Notes under the pieces: model-generated
Databases searched by the model: none
Told to the model about the DNA's origin: nothing
What the model saw: the letters and a program-made list of their open reading frames with translations, nothing else
Part shown: positions 10,390-20,872 of the stretch, in pieces
Layout: the number at the start of each line of letters is the position of its first letter
Numbering within the stretch: position 1 is the first letter of the stretch
Translations under genes and position numbers: made by a program
Origin: Adiantum capillus-veneris
Lineage: Eukaryota > Streptophyta > Polypodiopsida > Polypodiales > Pteridaceae
Assembly: GCA_014529385.2 (NCBI GenBank)
Contig: CM043944.1
Location: 47,966,768 to 48,030,767 of the forward strand
DNA length: 64,000 nucleotides
Direction of reading: 5' to 3'

Positions 10390-11317
10390 TGTGGGACGCA
10401 TGTCTAACCTCACCATCCTATCTTATGCAATATTAGCGAGAACCACGATTAAGTTGTCAATCCATGGGATGAAGCTGACTCGACCAGTGCATAGAGGCTA
10501 CAAGAGGTTGTCAATCTCTCGGAAAACAACTAAAAACTAACTCGCATCTAACTCAAGCAACACTCAAGTGGCTGAAATCACCAAAAGCCAATCGCTCATC
10601 GCGGCAAACAAATCACATCCGTTACAGCATTAAGTGACATCCAAACGTAAGCAAACTTCTAGGACATGTTAATAAGACCTAAGCACACATGCTTATGGTC
10701 TCAAACTCCACTTTAGGTGAAGTTCCAAAATCGCGATTATTAACAGCAATGGAGTTTTGACCTAGCCATTGTCGACCCAGAATGCATCTAAATGCTTAGC
10801 AATGATGCCCCAATACCCCGCCTATGCTTAGTTTTTGATTTGAAAGTGTAAATTCCTAGTTATAATGAAATTAGGCCGTGGGTCGGCGAGTCCAAAAGCT
10901 ACAAAATATCGTGATGTGTTTACGTCAATGCATAGAGCTCTTACCTGTGGTTGCAATGCAACAAACATGACTGCAATGTGACAACTGGGGAGGGAGTAGG
11001 AAGCACGAGAAGGAGAGGAGTGAGCATCGTTAGCTCATGCTGTGTATTTCATTATCCAAAAACTTAATAATAACTTACAAAAATTGGCTTTTATACCTTA
11101 GCCAAGGTTTTTGGTGGTCAAAACTAATAATCTGGGAGTTCTACCAAAGATGGGGTAATGACAGGTTGATACAATCTGGAAGCTTGTAGCCCCGGCTCAT
11201 TAATTACAGAGTTTATTTGAGAAAATAGGAGTTATAATATTCTCGATTTATCAAAATAATAAGTGTTTTACAATGATAACTCCGAAAAATGTTATCCGTG
11301 TTAGCTTGCTGCTAACA
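10390..11317 (-). repeat. 5' LTR of element H
   Basis: The inner boundary at 10390 is set by the primer site. The outer boundary is set by TG...CA ends: on the minus strand the LTR starts TGTTAGCAGC (11317) and ends ...TCCCACA. A TATAAAA box on the minus strand lies near 11088-11096. The first bases form a short inverted repeat (TGTTAGC with GCTAACA), also seen at the outer end of the LTR of element G. A half palindrome AATCGCGATTATTAAC lies at 10729-10744. The partner LTR is outside the window, so the outer boundary may be off by 2 bp. Confidence 0.75.
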
Positions 11318-11838
11318 CAGTACCTGCAACAAAGAATACACTTGAAGAAATGGATCGCCAAATCAAAATAATAAGGGAGAACCTTAAGAGAGCAAGTTAC
11401 AGGCAAAAGAGTTATGTTGATTTACATAGATCGCCCCGGATTTTTAAGGCAGGAGATAGAGTTTTCCTTAGGGTCAAACCAAAGACAAGTTGACTCAAAT
11501 TGGGAAAATACAAGAAGTTAGCATATAGATATTGTGGACCCTTTGAGATTCTAAGAAGGATAGGTACCAATCTTACGAACTCGCTTTACCCCCTAACCTT
11601 CATGTGCACAATGTTTTTCATGTTAGATTGCGAAAAAGATATGTTGCAGATCCCCTTCACATCCTAAATGATGAAGGTACAGTAAGAATTCCAGATGGAG
11701 CCAGAGAAAATTTTAGACATGAAGGAGCGGAAGCTACGACATCGAACAATCCGGGAGGTTTTAGTCCAGTGGAAGGGCTATCCCATTGAAGGTGCCTCTT
11801 GGGAAGATTGGGAACGCCTTACTTCTCAGTTTCCTCAT
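11318..11838 (+). pseudogene. Chromovirus C: integrase C-terminus and chromodomain
   Basis: Plus-strand frames, with two shifts, read the end of a Ty3 chromovirus polyprotein. In order there is an integrase C-terminal stretch (YVDLHRSPRIFKAGDRVFL), the conserved GPFEILRRIG, then NVFHVRLRKRYVADP (about 11604-11660), and a chromodomain (EVLVQWKGYP, ASWEDWERL; about 11740-11820). Chromodomains steer integration to chromatin marks in this lineage. The left end is cut by the LTR of H at 11317, and the tail is cut by an insert at 11839 and resumes at 12925. It resembles the Tekay group. Confidence 0.85.
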
Positions 11839-12916
11839 ATTTTTTGATCAAGATTCTTCTCTTTTTTGTACTCAAACTAAACCGTGCCATAGCCCATGTA
11901 ACTACAAATCCAAGTTCTATATTATTGAACTTTTGTAACGTGACCTTTTGCTAAATAATAACAAGATTAGCGTTGTCCTTTACATCTTGTGAATCAGATC
12001 TGTGCATGGAATTACAAAATCAATAAATAGATTTAGCTATGTTTGAAATTCTCTCAGGGACTTCTATCAAATACAAGATATAAGAACTCGGAACCAATTT
12101 CACTATATCCATCAAGAAAAATCAGAGAAAGAAGGATTTAAGACAGGCACCAAGATCTTAGAACATGATGAACATGTTAAGGGATACAACAAAGATACAT
12201 TTTCTAGAGGTCAATAAGCCCATCCATTACATGATCACAAAAGAAACTATCACAAGCAGGTCACATATTAGGTCTCTCATTAATAGGAAGGATTCGCTGT
12301 GAAATTGTCTCACTGACCTCTCTAGTATGAAGTGTGAAGTTACAGGGCCCTCTAAGTGGTAAACCAAAGTGAGGGTAAAGATATATCTTTTGATAAGGAA
12401 GGAATTGAGCAAGCAAAAAGAATCGTTCTGAAAAACCTCGATGCATTGACCTCATCACACAGTAATATTGAGGACCCAAACCCATAGCTTCAGTAATCAT
12501 AGCCAAACAGACATTATTACAAAAGTGATCCCAACCGCAAAGGGTCACCCTTGTTATACTTCAAAATGTCCACCATTTGGTTTGAGCTACTGAAGGTCTC
12601 AAGTGAGGAAATAGCAGGTGTCTATATCGCTTCACAAAATCTCTCCTCACAGATTCACTTGTTTGCTGTAGATGAGGAATGGCCACATATAAAACTAGCT
12701 GTTGCCACTGATCCTCCATAAGGTAAGATAATGAGCAAAGGGACAAACCTAAGAAATTTTGACAAGGGATGGAAACAAAAGTAAAAGACAAAGGGAATAA
12801 TAGTGGAAGAAATGGAAATATAGTGTACATTATATAGGCTAGCCAGCCAACGAAGAGTAAATTAGCATTACCCAAAAAGTTGAAAGTGTAACTTTTACGG
12901 ATGAAGATTTACCACC
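11839..12916. mobile_element. 1078-bp insertion in the chromodomain tail with 8-bp duplication TTCCTCAT
   Basis: TTCCTCAT occurs at 11831-11838 and again at 12917-12924. Removing one copy and the sequence between them lets the chromodomain frame run on through the tail to a stop next to the polypurine tract and LTR start, so this is an insertion with an 8-bp target duplication. The insert shows no TG...CA ends, no obvious terminal inverted repeat and no long poly(A). Two minus-strand frames (12875-12561, 12548-12261) are open but match nothing I recognise. An 8-bp duplication suits hAT-type transposons, but this is not proven. Confidence 0.6.
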
Positions 12917-12954
12917 TTCCTCATTTGTTTCGAGCTGAGGACAACTCTTTCTTT

Positions 12955-12967
12955 TTGTTGGGGAGTT
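12955..12967 (+). promoter_or_regulatory. Polypurine tract of chromovirus C
   Basis: The G-rich stretch gttggggagtt directly after the chromodomain tail and before TGTAAGGTCC matches the plus-strand primer position of plant chromoviruses. It marks the start of the 3' LTR at 12968. Confidence 0.6.
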
Positions 12968-15950
12968 TGTAAGGTCCTCCTCTTAGCCCTTACTCTTGAT
13001 GACATATCTAAGCCGTCGACTTTTTTGAATCCGTTCGAGTCAATTCGGTCTATAGTCAAGCACCCTAGCTACCCACGAGACACTTTCAGTTTTCACCATG
13101 GGAACGTGGATAGAACCAATGCATGGGATATTAGTTTATCTCAAGAAAAGATAAAATTGCATAAGAAAACAAAGAAAGAATAAGGATAAGGTGAAAAAGT
13201 AACTTGTTGAAAAGTAGCTTCTTGAAAAATCCACTTGTTGAAAAATAGCTTGTTGAAAAAGCCACTTGTTGAAAAGTAGCTCGTTGAATTGAAAAAGTAG
13301 CCACTTGTTAAAGAAGTAGCCACTTGTTGAAAAAGTAGGTTCTTGCATAAGCCACTTGCTGGGAAAGTAGCTTCTTGCATAAGCCACTTGTAGGAAAAGT
13401 ACCTTCTTGCATAAGTAGCTTGTTGGAGAAGCTTTGAAAAGGAAGAAAGGACATCAAGATATGCAAAAGTAACTTATCACGATAAGTTAAAGGCCTTATC
13501 AAATTAAGCTAAAAAGGAAGCCTTCCCTACTCATTAAACACTTTGCTTCACTTCACTTCTCTTCACATTTTGATAGTGCAAGCTTGATAGCGAGCTATGA
13601 AAGCTAAATCTAATCCTCCTTCACACACAACCCTACACACCCCTCTCTCCTCAAGAGAAGCCATAACCATAATCCAAATTACCATTACACTCTTCACCTT
13701 CTCTCGCTTAACCTGCAAGCTTTCCATAGCTTGAATTTTCTTAACCTCTCTCTATTCCCATAGCCAAATCGGTGGTTTTCAAGCAAAGGGAAGCGGAAAA
13801 GAACCGGCGATGTCAATACACTTCATTGTTCCTCTTTGAAAGTAAGGAGAAGACTCTGCTATATACACATTAAGTTCCAAAACCATAAGCCTCTTCTAGA
13901 AACATAATTAATCCTCTCCACGGTAGTAAAGATACACCTAAATACCTTCTTAAAGAAGAATTTGTTAATCATTCATGCACTATTACATGCATATTTTACG
14001 ATACACTAGCATGTCCACTCTTAGGGAACTTCACAATTTTTACACTACCATACAGAGAAGGCTTTTACTTTTGCATAAGCACTTAAAGGAAGTTTTGATT
14101 AGTTTGTCCAAGATTGCAAGTTGGTGCATTCCAAAGTTTTGTGTGTACGATGCATGGGCACACCAAGAAAAACTCATTATAGAAGCATATGCATTGTTCA
14201 GTTCAAGTTTGTTTTGCAAATTCAAAGGGGGGAGTAAGGGGATAGCTTCACGGATGTTGTGACCGTGTTGCTTGAACATAAACTCCCATCACTTCCATGG
14301 AGATGCCCATGGATGGCAAATGATGAAAAGGAACCAAAATGGGATTCATCAAGGTTGGGGTTGACGCGAAACTTACGTCGAGACAAAACCTTAACATTCC
14401 AAGAGATTCGTTGATTTCTAAGGTCTTGTTTTGAGTAGAAAATTAAAAGGAAGTAGGAATTAAGGGATTATAACTCAAGGAAATTAATCTAAATTTAAAC
14501 TAGGATTAAAAACTTTATCGAGAAGATTAATGTAGATAGACCTAGCATAACATAGAGATTTAAGTATGAACTTGTCTTCATGTTTGAAAAAAGGCCGACG
14601 CAGGTGTTTACCTGTGGGATACAACGGAGGATGGTCCTATTTGGCTAGGATTGATAACCGTTGGTCTATGTTTTGAGCTTGAGTTCATTCATTGCCCTAA
14701 GAATGGGATTGAATGGGGTGTGTCCTGGCCGGGTGGATAGGAACCACAGATGCGTCTGGAAATCGGCCTAGTCCGGGTAGGCCTGATACCGACGGGAAAA
14801 GGAGGAAGGAAAAAAGACCCATGGAGGGATCATGATAAGGAAGGAGGATGTGATTTAATTAAGGAACTCTTCAAATTGTTTGATAAAAGGAACCTTGGAA
14901 AGGCTAGGAACCTAAATGGGCTATTGTGCAATTGTCCTCATCAGTTGGACCTTTGCTCTTCTTCTCGGGATTATTGATTTAAAAGAATCCTAAAGTAGAT
15001 TATCTTTGAACCCTATCCCACACAAGATAAAGAAAAAATAAGAATCAAAATCTGTGCAAAGGTGCTGCCTCCACACGTGGCGGAGGAGACAGGATACCCG
15101 AGTCCTGGGACGAGGATAGGAATATGCCTAGAGAAGTATATGTGATTGCTTGAAAGATAACTAGATAATTTTACTAATATTAAAGAAAAAAGGAAGTAAA
15201 AATATTCTATAAAGGAAAAAGGTGGGAACGACTTGATAAATGCACATTTGCAAGGGTATGCAAAAGTTTGCATGCTGCTTTCAAATGCTTGAAATGTATT
15301 CTTGGCTCGACATGATTGGAATACTGTTTTCTAGTATCATAGTATTACCTTGGGAAGGTGCATTTATCAAACGGTTCAGTGGGTGGGTAGATTCCGGAGG
15401 GTTAATTGTTGGCTGGAAAGCTGAATCCAATTTTATGTTGTCTTAGCAATTAAGTCATGAGTGGGGAAAAGGGATTCCGATCTACGGAGCAAGAGAAAAA
15501 CTTGGGATCGAGGGATTCATGTAGATTATAATACACTCACCTTAGGGGAACGCATTGACGGCTGTGATCAATCATAAATGGGAAAAAAGCGGCAATGACC
15601 TTAAACCACGGGTGAATTAGAGAACTCCCACCAGTTGACCCTGGAAGGTTGAGTTCCAAGTTAGTCTGATGACTTTGATTGGTAATTTTGATTGATAAAC
15701 AAAGTTTCTTTGGGACTAAGGGATCCATATGAGAGAAAGTTAATGTTATCACCCCCTTGAGTTGGCATAGAAGAGGGAGGAGTCCTATCTTGGTGTCGGT
15801 CTCAAGCAGGAGGGATGGTGGAGATCACAGTGTATCCATTTGGAGATGGTACAATCGGTGGTCCCCGGGCATGGCCCTCACAATCCCCACCACAAACCGA
15901 CAACTAGGCAGTGAGTGTCGTCCAATCTTGAAGGTATGGGCAAGATGAAA
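12968..15950 (+). repeat. Probable 3' LTR of C (start certain, end not) and non-coding DNA
   Basis: TGTAAGGTCC at 12968 follows the polypurine tract, a typical LTR start. A minisatellite follows at 13196-13440 and a TATA-like 'ctatatacac' near 13858. No second LTR copy is in the window, so the right end cannot be placed; it may lie anywhere up to about 15.9 kb. Nothing coding was found from 13500 to 15950. Confidence 0.5.
13196..13440. repeat. Minisatellite, about 16-19 bp units
   Basis: About 14 imperfect units alternate around agccacttgttgaaaa and agtagcttcttgcat. The array lies in the presumed LTR of C. On the minus strand it makes repetitive frames (FNKWLLFQ-like) that are artefacts of the repeat. 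Confidence 0.85.
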
Positions 15951-16039
15951 GTTGAGGAACACAACAAATGAGTGAGAAAAGGGAAGACCAAGGTAGAAGA
16001 GGTAGATGCCATGGTAGTAAAGAGTGCTAGGCATGGTGA

Positions 16040-16420
16040 AGCTTTCACATCAAACCATGTTTTAATTGATGATTTTTGTATCTATAGCTCCTTCTCTCTT
16101 CATTTGGAGAAAGTCTATGAAGGTCTAGCTAGGCTACAAGCTTTGGGTGGCCAATTCAACATGGATAAATGTCACATTTTTAAAAGCAAGGTTACTCTTC
16201 TTGGCTATGTAATCTCTGCCAAGGGTATTGAAGCTTACCCAAGCAAAGTTCAACGATGGCCAAACAATTGGTTCAAAAGGTGAGGCATTTGGCAGGCTCA
16301 TCCACTTGCTCTCTCAAGCGGTTCTTCCTTTACATCAAGTTACCCATCAAAAGATCTTCACTTGGAGTGAGGAAAACAAGCAACAACTCAATGAGGTAAA
16401 ACAAATTTTAGGACTTGACT
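16040..16420 (+). pseudogene. Element J: reverse transcriptase fragment
   Basis: The plus strand reads VLIDDFCIYSS (active-site box with IDD), followed by HLEKVYEGLARLQ, the Lys-Cys segment MDKCHIFKSKV and LGYVISAKGI, the usual order in a Ty3/gypsy RT of the Tat/Athila type. After about 16240 the frame shifts and a shortened connection region continues (TWSEENKQQLNEVK, 16360-16400). The N-terminal half of the RT is missing. A ribonuclease segment follows in the wrong orientation (16430-16860). Confidence 0.75.
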
Positions 16421-16429
16421 TGATTTTCA

Positions 16430-16860
16430 GCTTCTTTCATAGTGGCAATGAGTGAGAATGCCTCCTTTACTAGCTCTTGTGGAGCTCTCTACTTGCATTG
16501 TGTAATCAAGATCTTCCAATATGTTGAGCCATTTGGAAATCCTAGAAGAAACATCCATGTGTTGCATCACATAAGAAAACACTCCCTCCATTTTTAAGAT
16601 TAAAATGGTCTAGGCAATAAATAAGAGCAAAATGTAATAGTAGCAAATAGTAATGCAAGCACCATGTGCTCCACTTTTGTGTATCCTTTCTTTGATGGAG
16701 TCATCATGCGAATGGAGAAGTAGAAAGGGCACATAAAAAAAGTGTGAGGGTCCGTCTGTATTAATCCAACCCCAAGTGTGCCATTCTCCACACTAGGATG
16801 AACATAGAATGGCTCGTCCCACTTTGGAGGTGCTATGGTGGGGAGTGAGGCTATGTTGGA
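16430..16860 (-). pseudogene. Element J: inverted RNase H segment
   Basis: On the minus strand 16850-16600 reads a gypsy RNase H (KWDEPFYVHPSV, then GLIQTDP, MTPSKKGYTKVEHMVLAL, FCSYLLPRPF), continuing below 16600 with HMDVSSRISKWL. These are the expected residues between RT and the second RNase H of a Tat-type element, but they lie opposite to their neighbours on both sides. The simplest reading is a local inversion of about 430 bp inside J. Confidence 0.7.
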
Positions 16861-16864
16861 AATC

Positions 16865-17351
16865 CCTAAGTTGGAGTGGGCTCACTCTCTTTTCTTTGAT
16901 GGAGCACACAAGTAGATAGTGGACAAGGTTGCAATTGGCATTATCATTTTCAACGAACAAGGGGAAAAGGTATTCTCCATTGGGCATCTCTTGGATTCCC
17001 ACTCCAACAATGAGGCAAAATATGCAGCCATAACTTTGGGGCTAGAGTGGTGTGTGATACAAGATATTCAACGATTAAATGTATTTGGTGATGCCACGCT
17101 TTTAATAAAACAAAAACATAGAACTTGGGCTTGTAAAAATCATAGTTTTCTAGGCCATCTATGCTAAGTTAAGGAGCTTTAAGGTAAGTGTCAAGCTGTA
17201 CAATTATATCATGTGCCTAGAGAAAAAAATCAAGAGGTAGATGCTTTAGGTAGAGAAAGGCTACAAGATGTTCCAATAGGAGCAATCAAATTGAAGCTAC
17301 CTCTCTTTCAAGGTAGTGATGCTATGCCTCACATTTCTAGACACAAGAGAG
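16865..17351 (+). pseudogene. Element J: second (archaeal-type) RNase H domain
   Basis: The plus strand reads HSLFFDGAHK (first Asp), a stop, then GIIIFNEQGEKVFSI, the Glu-containing NNEAKYAAITLGLEW, NVFGDATLLIKQ, and YHVPREKNQEVDALG with the final Asp. This order is that of the additional RNase H (RVT_3-like) acquired by Tat-lineage elements. Its presence next to an ordinary RNase H marks J as a dual-RNH Tat element. It is cut at 17351 by the LTR of copia element F. Confidence 0.75.
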
Positions 17352-17491
17352 TGTTGGGGATAAAGGTCATTAGACCAATACCATCACAAACTAACCTCTC
17401 ACTAATCCTAATCTCATTCTTTGTTATTGATAATATAGAACAATAAGGAGCTCACACATAATGTGAGAAGAAGCTCCACTAAAATCTATCT

Positions 17492-17528
<37 letters not shown>

Positions 17529-17571
17529 AATATCTCAATCCTTGCATCCCTTTTGCACTCCACACTCATCA
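17352..17571 (+). repeat. 5' LTR of copia element F (220 bp)
   Basis: Starts TGTTGGGGATAAAGG and ends ...ACTCATCA just before the primer site at 17577. TGTTGGGG is the common start of plant copia LTRs. It contains a (CT)n tract at about 17499-17522. No second copy was found in the window. Confidence 0.75.
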
Positions 17572-17576
17572 AAAAA

Positions 17577-17589
17577 TGGTATTAGAGCC
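17577..17589 (+). promoter_or_regulatory. Primer-binding site of F, initiator tRNA-Met type
   Basis: TGGTATTAGAGCC, one base from the standard TGGTATCAGAGCC, five bases inside the LTR end. It fixes F on the plus strand. Confidence 0.85.
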
Positions 17590-18585
17590 AGGTGAAGGCC
17601 TAGCATCAATGCAACGCTGTGGCAAAGAATGTGGTGAAGCTCCAAAATTTTTAGCTCTATTTTGCAGCAAAGGTATGACTGCGAAAAAAAGTGATTTATA
17701 CCTTGGCTCCCATAAATATTGTGGTCTACAACTTTTTGGTTCGACATTTTTACAAATTCCACACTGATTTTATTGTACATTGAATAGACTGCTTGAGGTT
17801 ATAAGTGGACAATTGCAATTTTTTATGAATCTGTTTTGAATTATAAAAACAGCCTATTTCATGCTCATTTCCACTTGTCTAACTGATTTTTTCTGCTCTA
17901 TGATTTTTCAAAAGGAAGTTTCTACAAATTTTGTACGGTTTGAGAGATATTGATTGACATACTGTAGGGTGTGCTGGAAGTTGCAAATGTATTCGTGAAG
18001 AGTTGTTGGAAGTGGAATGCTTATCAAATACTTCATTTGTTCAATGTATGGCTGAATTGTTCGGAAATTTTGAGCATACATAAAAGAGATTCATGAGTGG
18101 CTCGTGAGGAAAACATATGCATTCATATTATATTTATGGTTGATAGTGCATCTTGTGATTTTACGCTTGCTTATGCGCATTGCTGATTACTTTGATGCAC
18201 GGTCTTGTAGATATTACCTATGTATGCATTTGTGGAGCCATCTTGGCTAGTCCTACAATCCTTGTCATTTCTGAGACTTGGTATGGAAGATAGTTTGCAT
18301 TGAGAGATGCTGTGATTCTTGACTCTTCTTGCCAAGATACTAGCAAACACTCCTTATTTTGGTGATTTACAACATTTGGAATTTGAGATTTCGTTCCTCG
18401 TACAAGGAAACTTTTGCCAAAGTTTTCTCAGGAATTTCATGGCTATGATTGCTTGAACATCTCTTTATCTTACCATTCATGCTCTTAGGCTTCTTTTGGT
18501 TTTGTTGATTGAGATTTTACTCAATTTACAGCTGAAATTGTGCCAAACTTTTATCACATGATGCCTCTTGCTATTTAGTGGCATT
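17590..18585 (+). other. Leader of copia element F
   Basis: About 1 kb without a convincing frame lies between the primer site and the gag start. This is a long leader for a copia element with such a short LTR. No further feature was recognised. Confidence 0.5.
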
Positions 18586-18843
18586 ATGGCTTCTTCTTCT
18601 TCAAATAATTCTTTAATTAACATTAAAAGGTTTTATGGAAACAAATTTTCTTATTGAAAGAAGCAAATCATGAATGTCTCGGTTCAAAGAAGCAAGTTAA
18701 GCCTATACAGTTTCAAGGTTTCAAACCCAAAAACATGGATGCAAAAGAATAGGAAGAGCTAGCTAAGTATACCATTGAGTTATCATTGTCTAAAAGCTAT
18801 GTACTACAATGTGGAAGATGTTGAGGAGGTGCTTATGAATTGT
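18586..18843 (+). pseudogene. Copia F Gag N-terminus
   Basis: ATG at 18586 opens a Ser-rich start (MASSSSNNSLINIKRF), typical of copia Gag. A TGA follows where Trp is expected (YGN.FSY-stop-KKQIMNV), then a frame change leads to NMDAKE and YTIELSLSKSYV, the conserved copia Gag helix region. The frame is cut at 18843 by the LTR of element A. Continuation may lie at 42.6 kb, where a copia integrase fragment with the same orientation appears. Confidence 0.7.
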
Positions 18844-19703
18844 TGTCATAAAATATAATATCTAACTTTACCAAATGATTTTCTCATATTAAACTGATCA
18901 CTTAATATGGGAAGATAAAAGGGGAACAAGAGTTAGGATATATATATATATATGCTTCTAGACCTATCTCAACATGGGACCAAAAGGAGAAATGGTTGCA
19001 TCTCAATAGGGGTCCAAAAGGAGACGGTTTACCAAAGAGCAATGTGAAATAAGTGCTTCTATATTTACCACAGCAAGGGACCAAGAGGAGAGATGGTTAC
19101 ATCTCAAAAGGGGTCCAAATGGAGGTGTCTATCAAAGAGCAACGTGCATCTAATAGAGCTTAAAAGACCTTAGGGTTAGCTTCATTAAAGACCTCCAAAA
19201 TTTAGTGTTAAAAAGTCCTTTGACCTTACATAAGCTAGGACTAACCTCGAGGTGGAAATCCTACCCAAGCATGAGGTGCTAAGATGCTTAAAGTGGTTGT
19301 GAGAACCTTGCCCAAACCTTGAGGTGATTTTTATGCTTAAATGACTAAGGTTTTTGAAATGTTAAATTCAAAGGTAAGTTCTCAAGAGGCATGACCGTTT
19401 CCATGCTTGATTGACTAAGGCTTGAAGTATTCAATTAAAAAAAAATGACTTAAGAAGCATAAAAGACACATGCTTGCTTGATTGACCAAGTACTTGAAGT
19501 ATTCAATTCAACCAAATGACTTAATAAACATAAAAGACACATGTTTAAATGATCCTCCACAGGTGGCCCTCATGATGTGCTTGAATGCTATTGGATAGGT
19601 TTTAAAGGGGTCCAATGAGAATTTGATACATAAAAATAAATAATTAAGTTCTTTCTCTCAAAGAAAAAAAGAGGACACATGTCCAAATGAAATAATAAAA
19701 TAA

Positions 19704-19761
<58 letters not shown>

Positions 19762-19787
19762 GTGGACCAAGCATGAGAGGGGGTATA

Positions 19788-19856
<69 letters not shown>

Positions 19857-20462
19857 TCTCTCATCATGTGGAGTGCAAAGTGCAAGAGCTCCATCTCCTT
19901 CTCCAAGTTTGTTGAGAAGTGGAGAGTCTACACCAACACTCTTGGCTATGGAATGCAAATCCAACCAAGAGCCATGCTTCAATGCTTATGCTTGCCATCT
20001 TCTTCATCTTTATTACTATGCTATTATGATATGCTAAGCAAGAAGAGTGATGATAGTGAGGAACTATTTCTTTCTCCTATGAATGATTCTTCTTCCTCTT
20101 CCCTACCCTCATTCCCCGCTAGCTCTCTCCACCTTCGAAGTTGTTTGATGCCTTGGGACTGAGGCTTGGGATAATGATTTTTGCAAAGTTTATGTTATGC
20201 TAGTGATGCATGAAGCTTTCCATCTTCATAGGGGGACCGGATCCAAGTAAATCGGGTCCTCAACTATTGTCATGTTCTCTAATACTCTCTCTCTCTCTCT
20301 CTTGCAAAATTATTGTTCATGCCAAGTTAATTAAGTACTATGTTCATGTTTTTACCATCAATTAAGTTCACCCTCTATGTTCTCAAAGTAATCTCACAAA
20401 AATGCTCACTCTAATCCTCTTAATTCCGCTATTTTCAAAGTTCATAAGCCATTCCCATTACA
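18844..20462 (+). repeat. 5' LTR of element A
   Basis: Starts TGTCATAAAATATAATATC and ends ...CCCATTACA next to the primer site. The LTR of E (52120-53576, minus) is homologous along its length, which supports both boundaries. It carries three microsatellites that differ in size from those in E: (TA)n at 18941-18953, (GA)n at 19708-19759, and (CT)n(CA)n at 19792-19855. Confidence 0.8.
19708..19855. repeat. Microsatellites (GA)n, (CT)n, (CA)n in the LTR of A
   Basis: A (GA)n run at about 19708-19759, a 32-bp spacer, then (CT)n at 19792-19812 running straight into (CA)n to 19855. Long frames here (Ser-Leu or Thr-His repeats) are artefacts. Confidence 0.95.
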
Positions 20463-20463
20463 T

Positions 20464-20476
20464 TGGTGTCAGAGCA
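20464..20476 (+). promoter_or_regulatory. Primer-binding site of A, initiator tRNA-Met type
   Basis: TGGTGTCAGAGC follows the LTR end ...TTACA by one base. It differs from the standard site by one base (A to G). The homologous site in E reads TGGTTTCATAGC. Confidence 0.85.
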
Positions 20477-20872
20477 TTTGGTTTCTCTTTTCTTGCTTAA
20501 GAAGAGAGGTCCTTAAGTAGCCTATTAATGGTTGATTTTGTTAATTATATTAGGGTAAGTGGGATTGGGATCTATTATCGTTTTTGTTGAGGCCACTATG
20601 TGGGATATGGTGCACACCTCAAGAGCTTTGGTCTTAATAATGGGGTCTTTTTAAACTTGCCTACGACTTTACCATTCTTGAGTCATAAGAAGTTCAAAAG
20701 GAGCTATCCCTCGGCAATTCTACTATGTTAGATCCACCCCACTACTCTCTATAATTAACCAATTCAAGCCGTGGGTGTAGATAAGTGCTTATTTTCAAAG
20801 GCTAAGAGGAGTAGCAACTAAGGTTTTGAATTGCCAAAGAATACACTAAGTAAACACATAAGTATAATTAGC

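Larger units (their letters stand above)
1..11317 (-). mobile_element. Element H: Ty3/gypsy LTR retrotransposon, Tat/Ogre-like, 3' end outside window
   Basis: Reading on the minus strand from 11317 downwards the order is 5' LTR (10390-11317), Asp-type primer-binding site (10371-10387), a leader of about 2 kb with palindromic repeats, gag (about 8416-6057), a long gag-protease spacer, protease (5034-4246), a second spacer, reverse transcriptase (3497-2622), RNase H (2743-1892) and an integrase zinc finger (1890-1700). Gag-PR-RT-RH-IN order is diagnostic of Ty3/gypsy, and the long spacers and leader suit the Tat/Ogre group. All frames are broken by stops and frameshifts, so the copy is dead. 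The right edge abuts the integrase tail of chromovirus C, so H appears to have inserted there; 11318-11322 (cagta) would be its target duplication, with the partner outside the window. Confidence 0.85.

Noticed and set aside
12227-12875. Two minus-strand frames of 95 and 104 codons as a gene
   Set aside because: No recognised domain and a stop between them. They lie in a young insertion, so they may be chance frames or a decayed insert gene.
13136-13502. Three overlapping minus frames rich in Phe, Asn, Lys, Trp
   Set aside because: They are translations of the 16-19 bp minisatellite.
19588-20162. Frames with Ser-Leu, Arg-Glu or Thr-His runs
   Set aside because: Artefacts of (GA)n, (CT)n and (CA)n tracts in the A LTR. 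The same applies to frames at 22906-23990, 29186-29680, 43782-44048, 52656-52960, 57013-58096 and 63187-63448.
20464-20476. A tRNA gene at TGGTGTCAGAGC
   Set aside because: It is only the short primer-binding complement next to an LTR; no cloverleaf is present. The same holds for the other primer sites.
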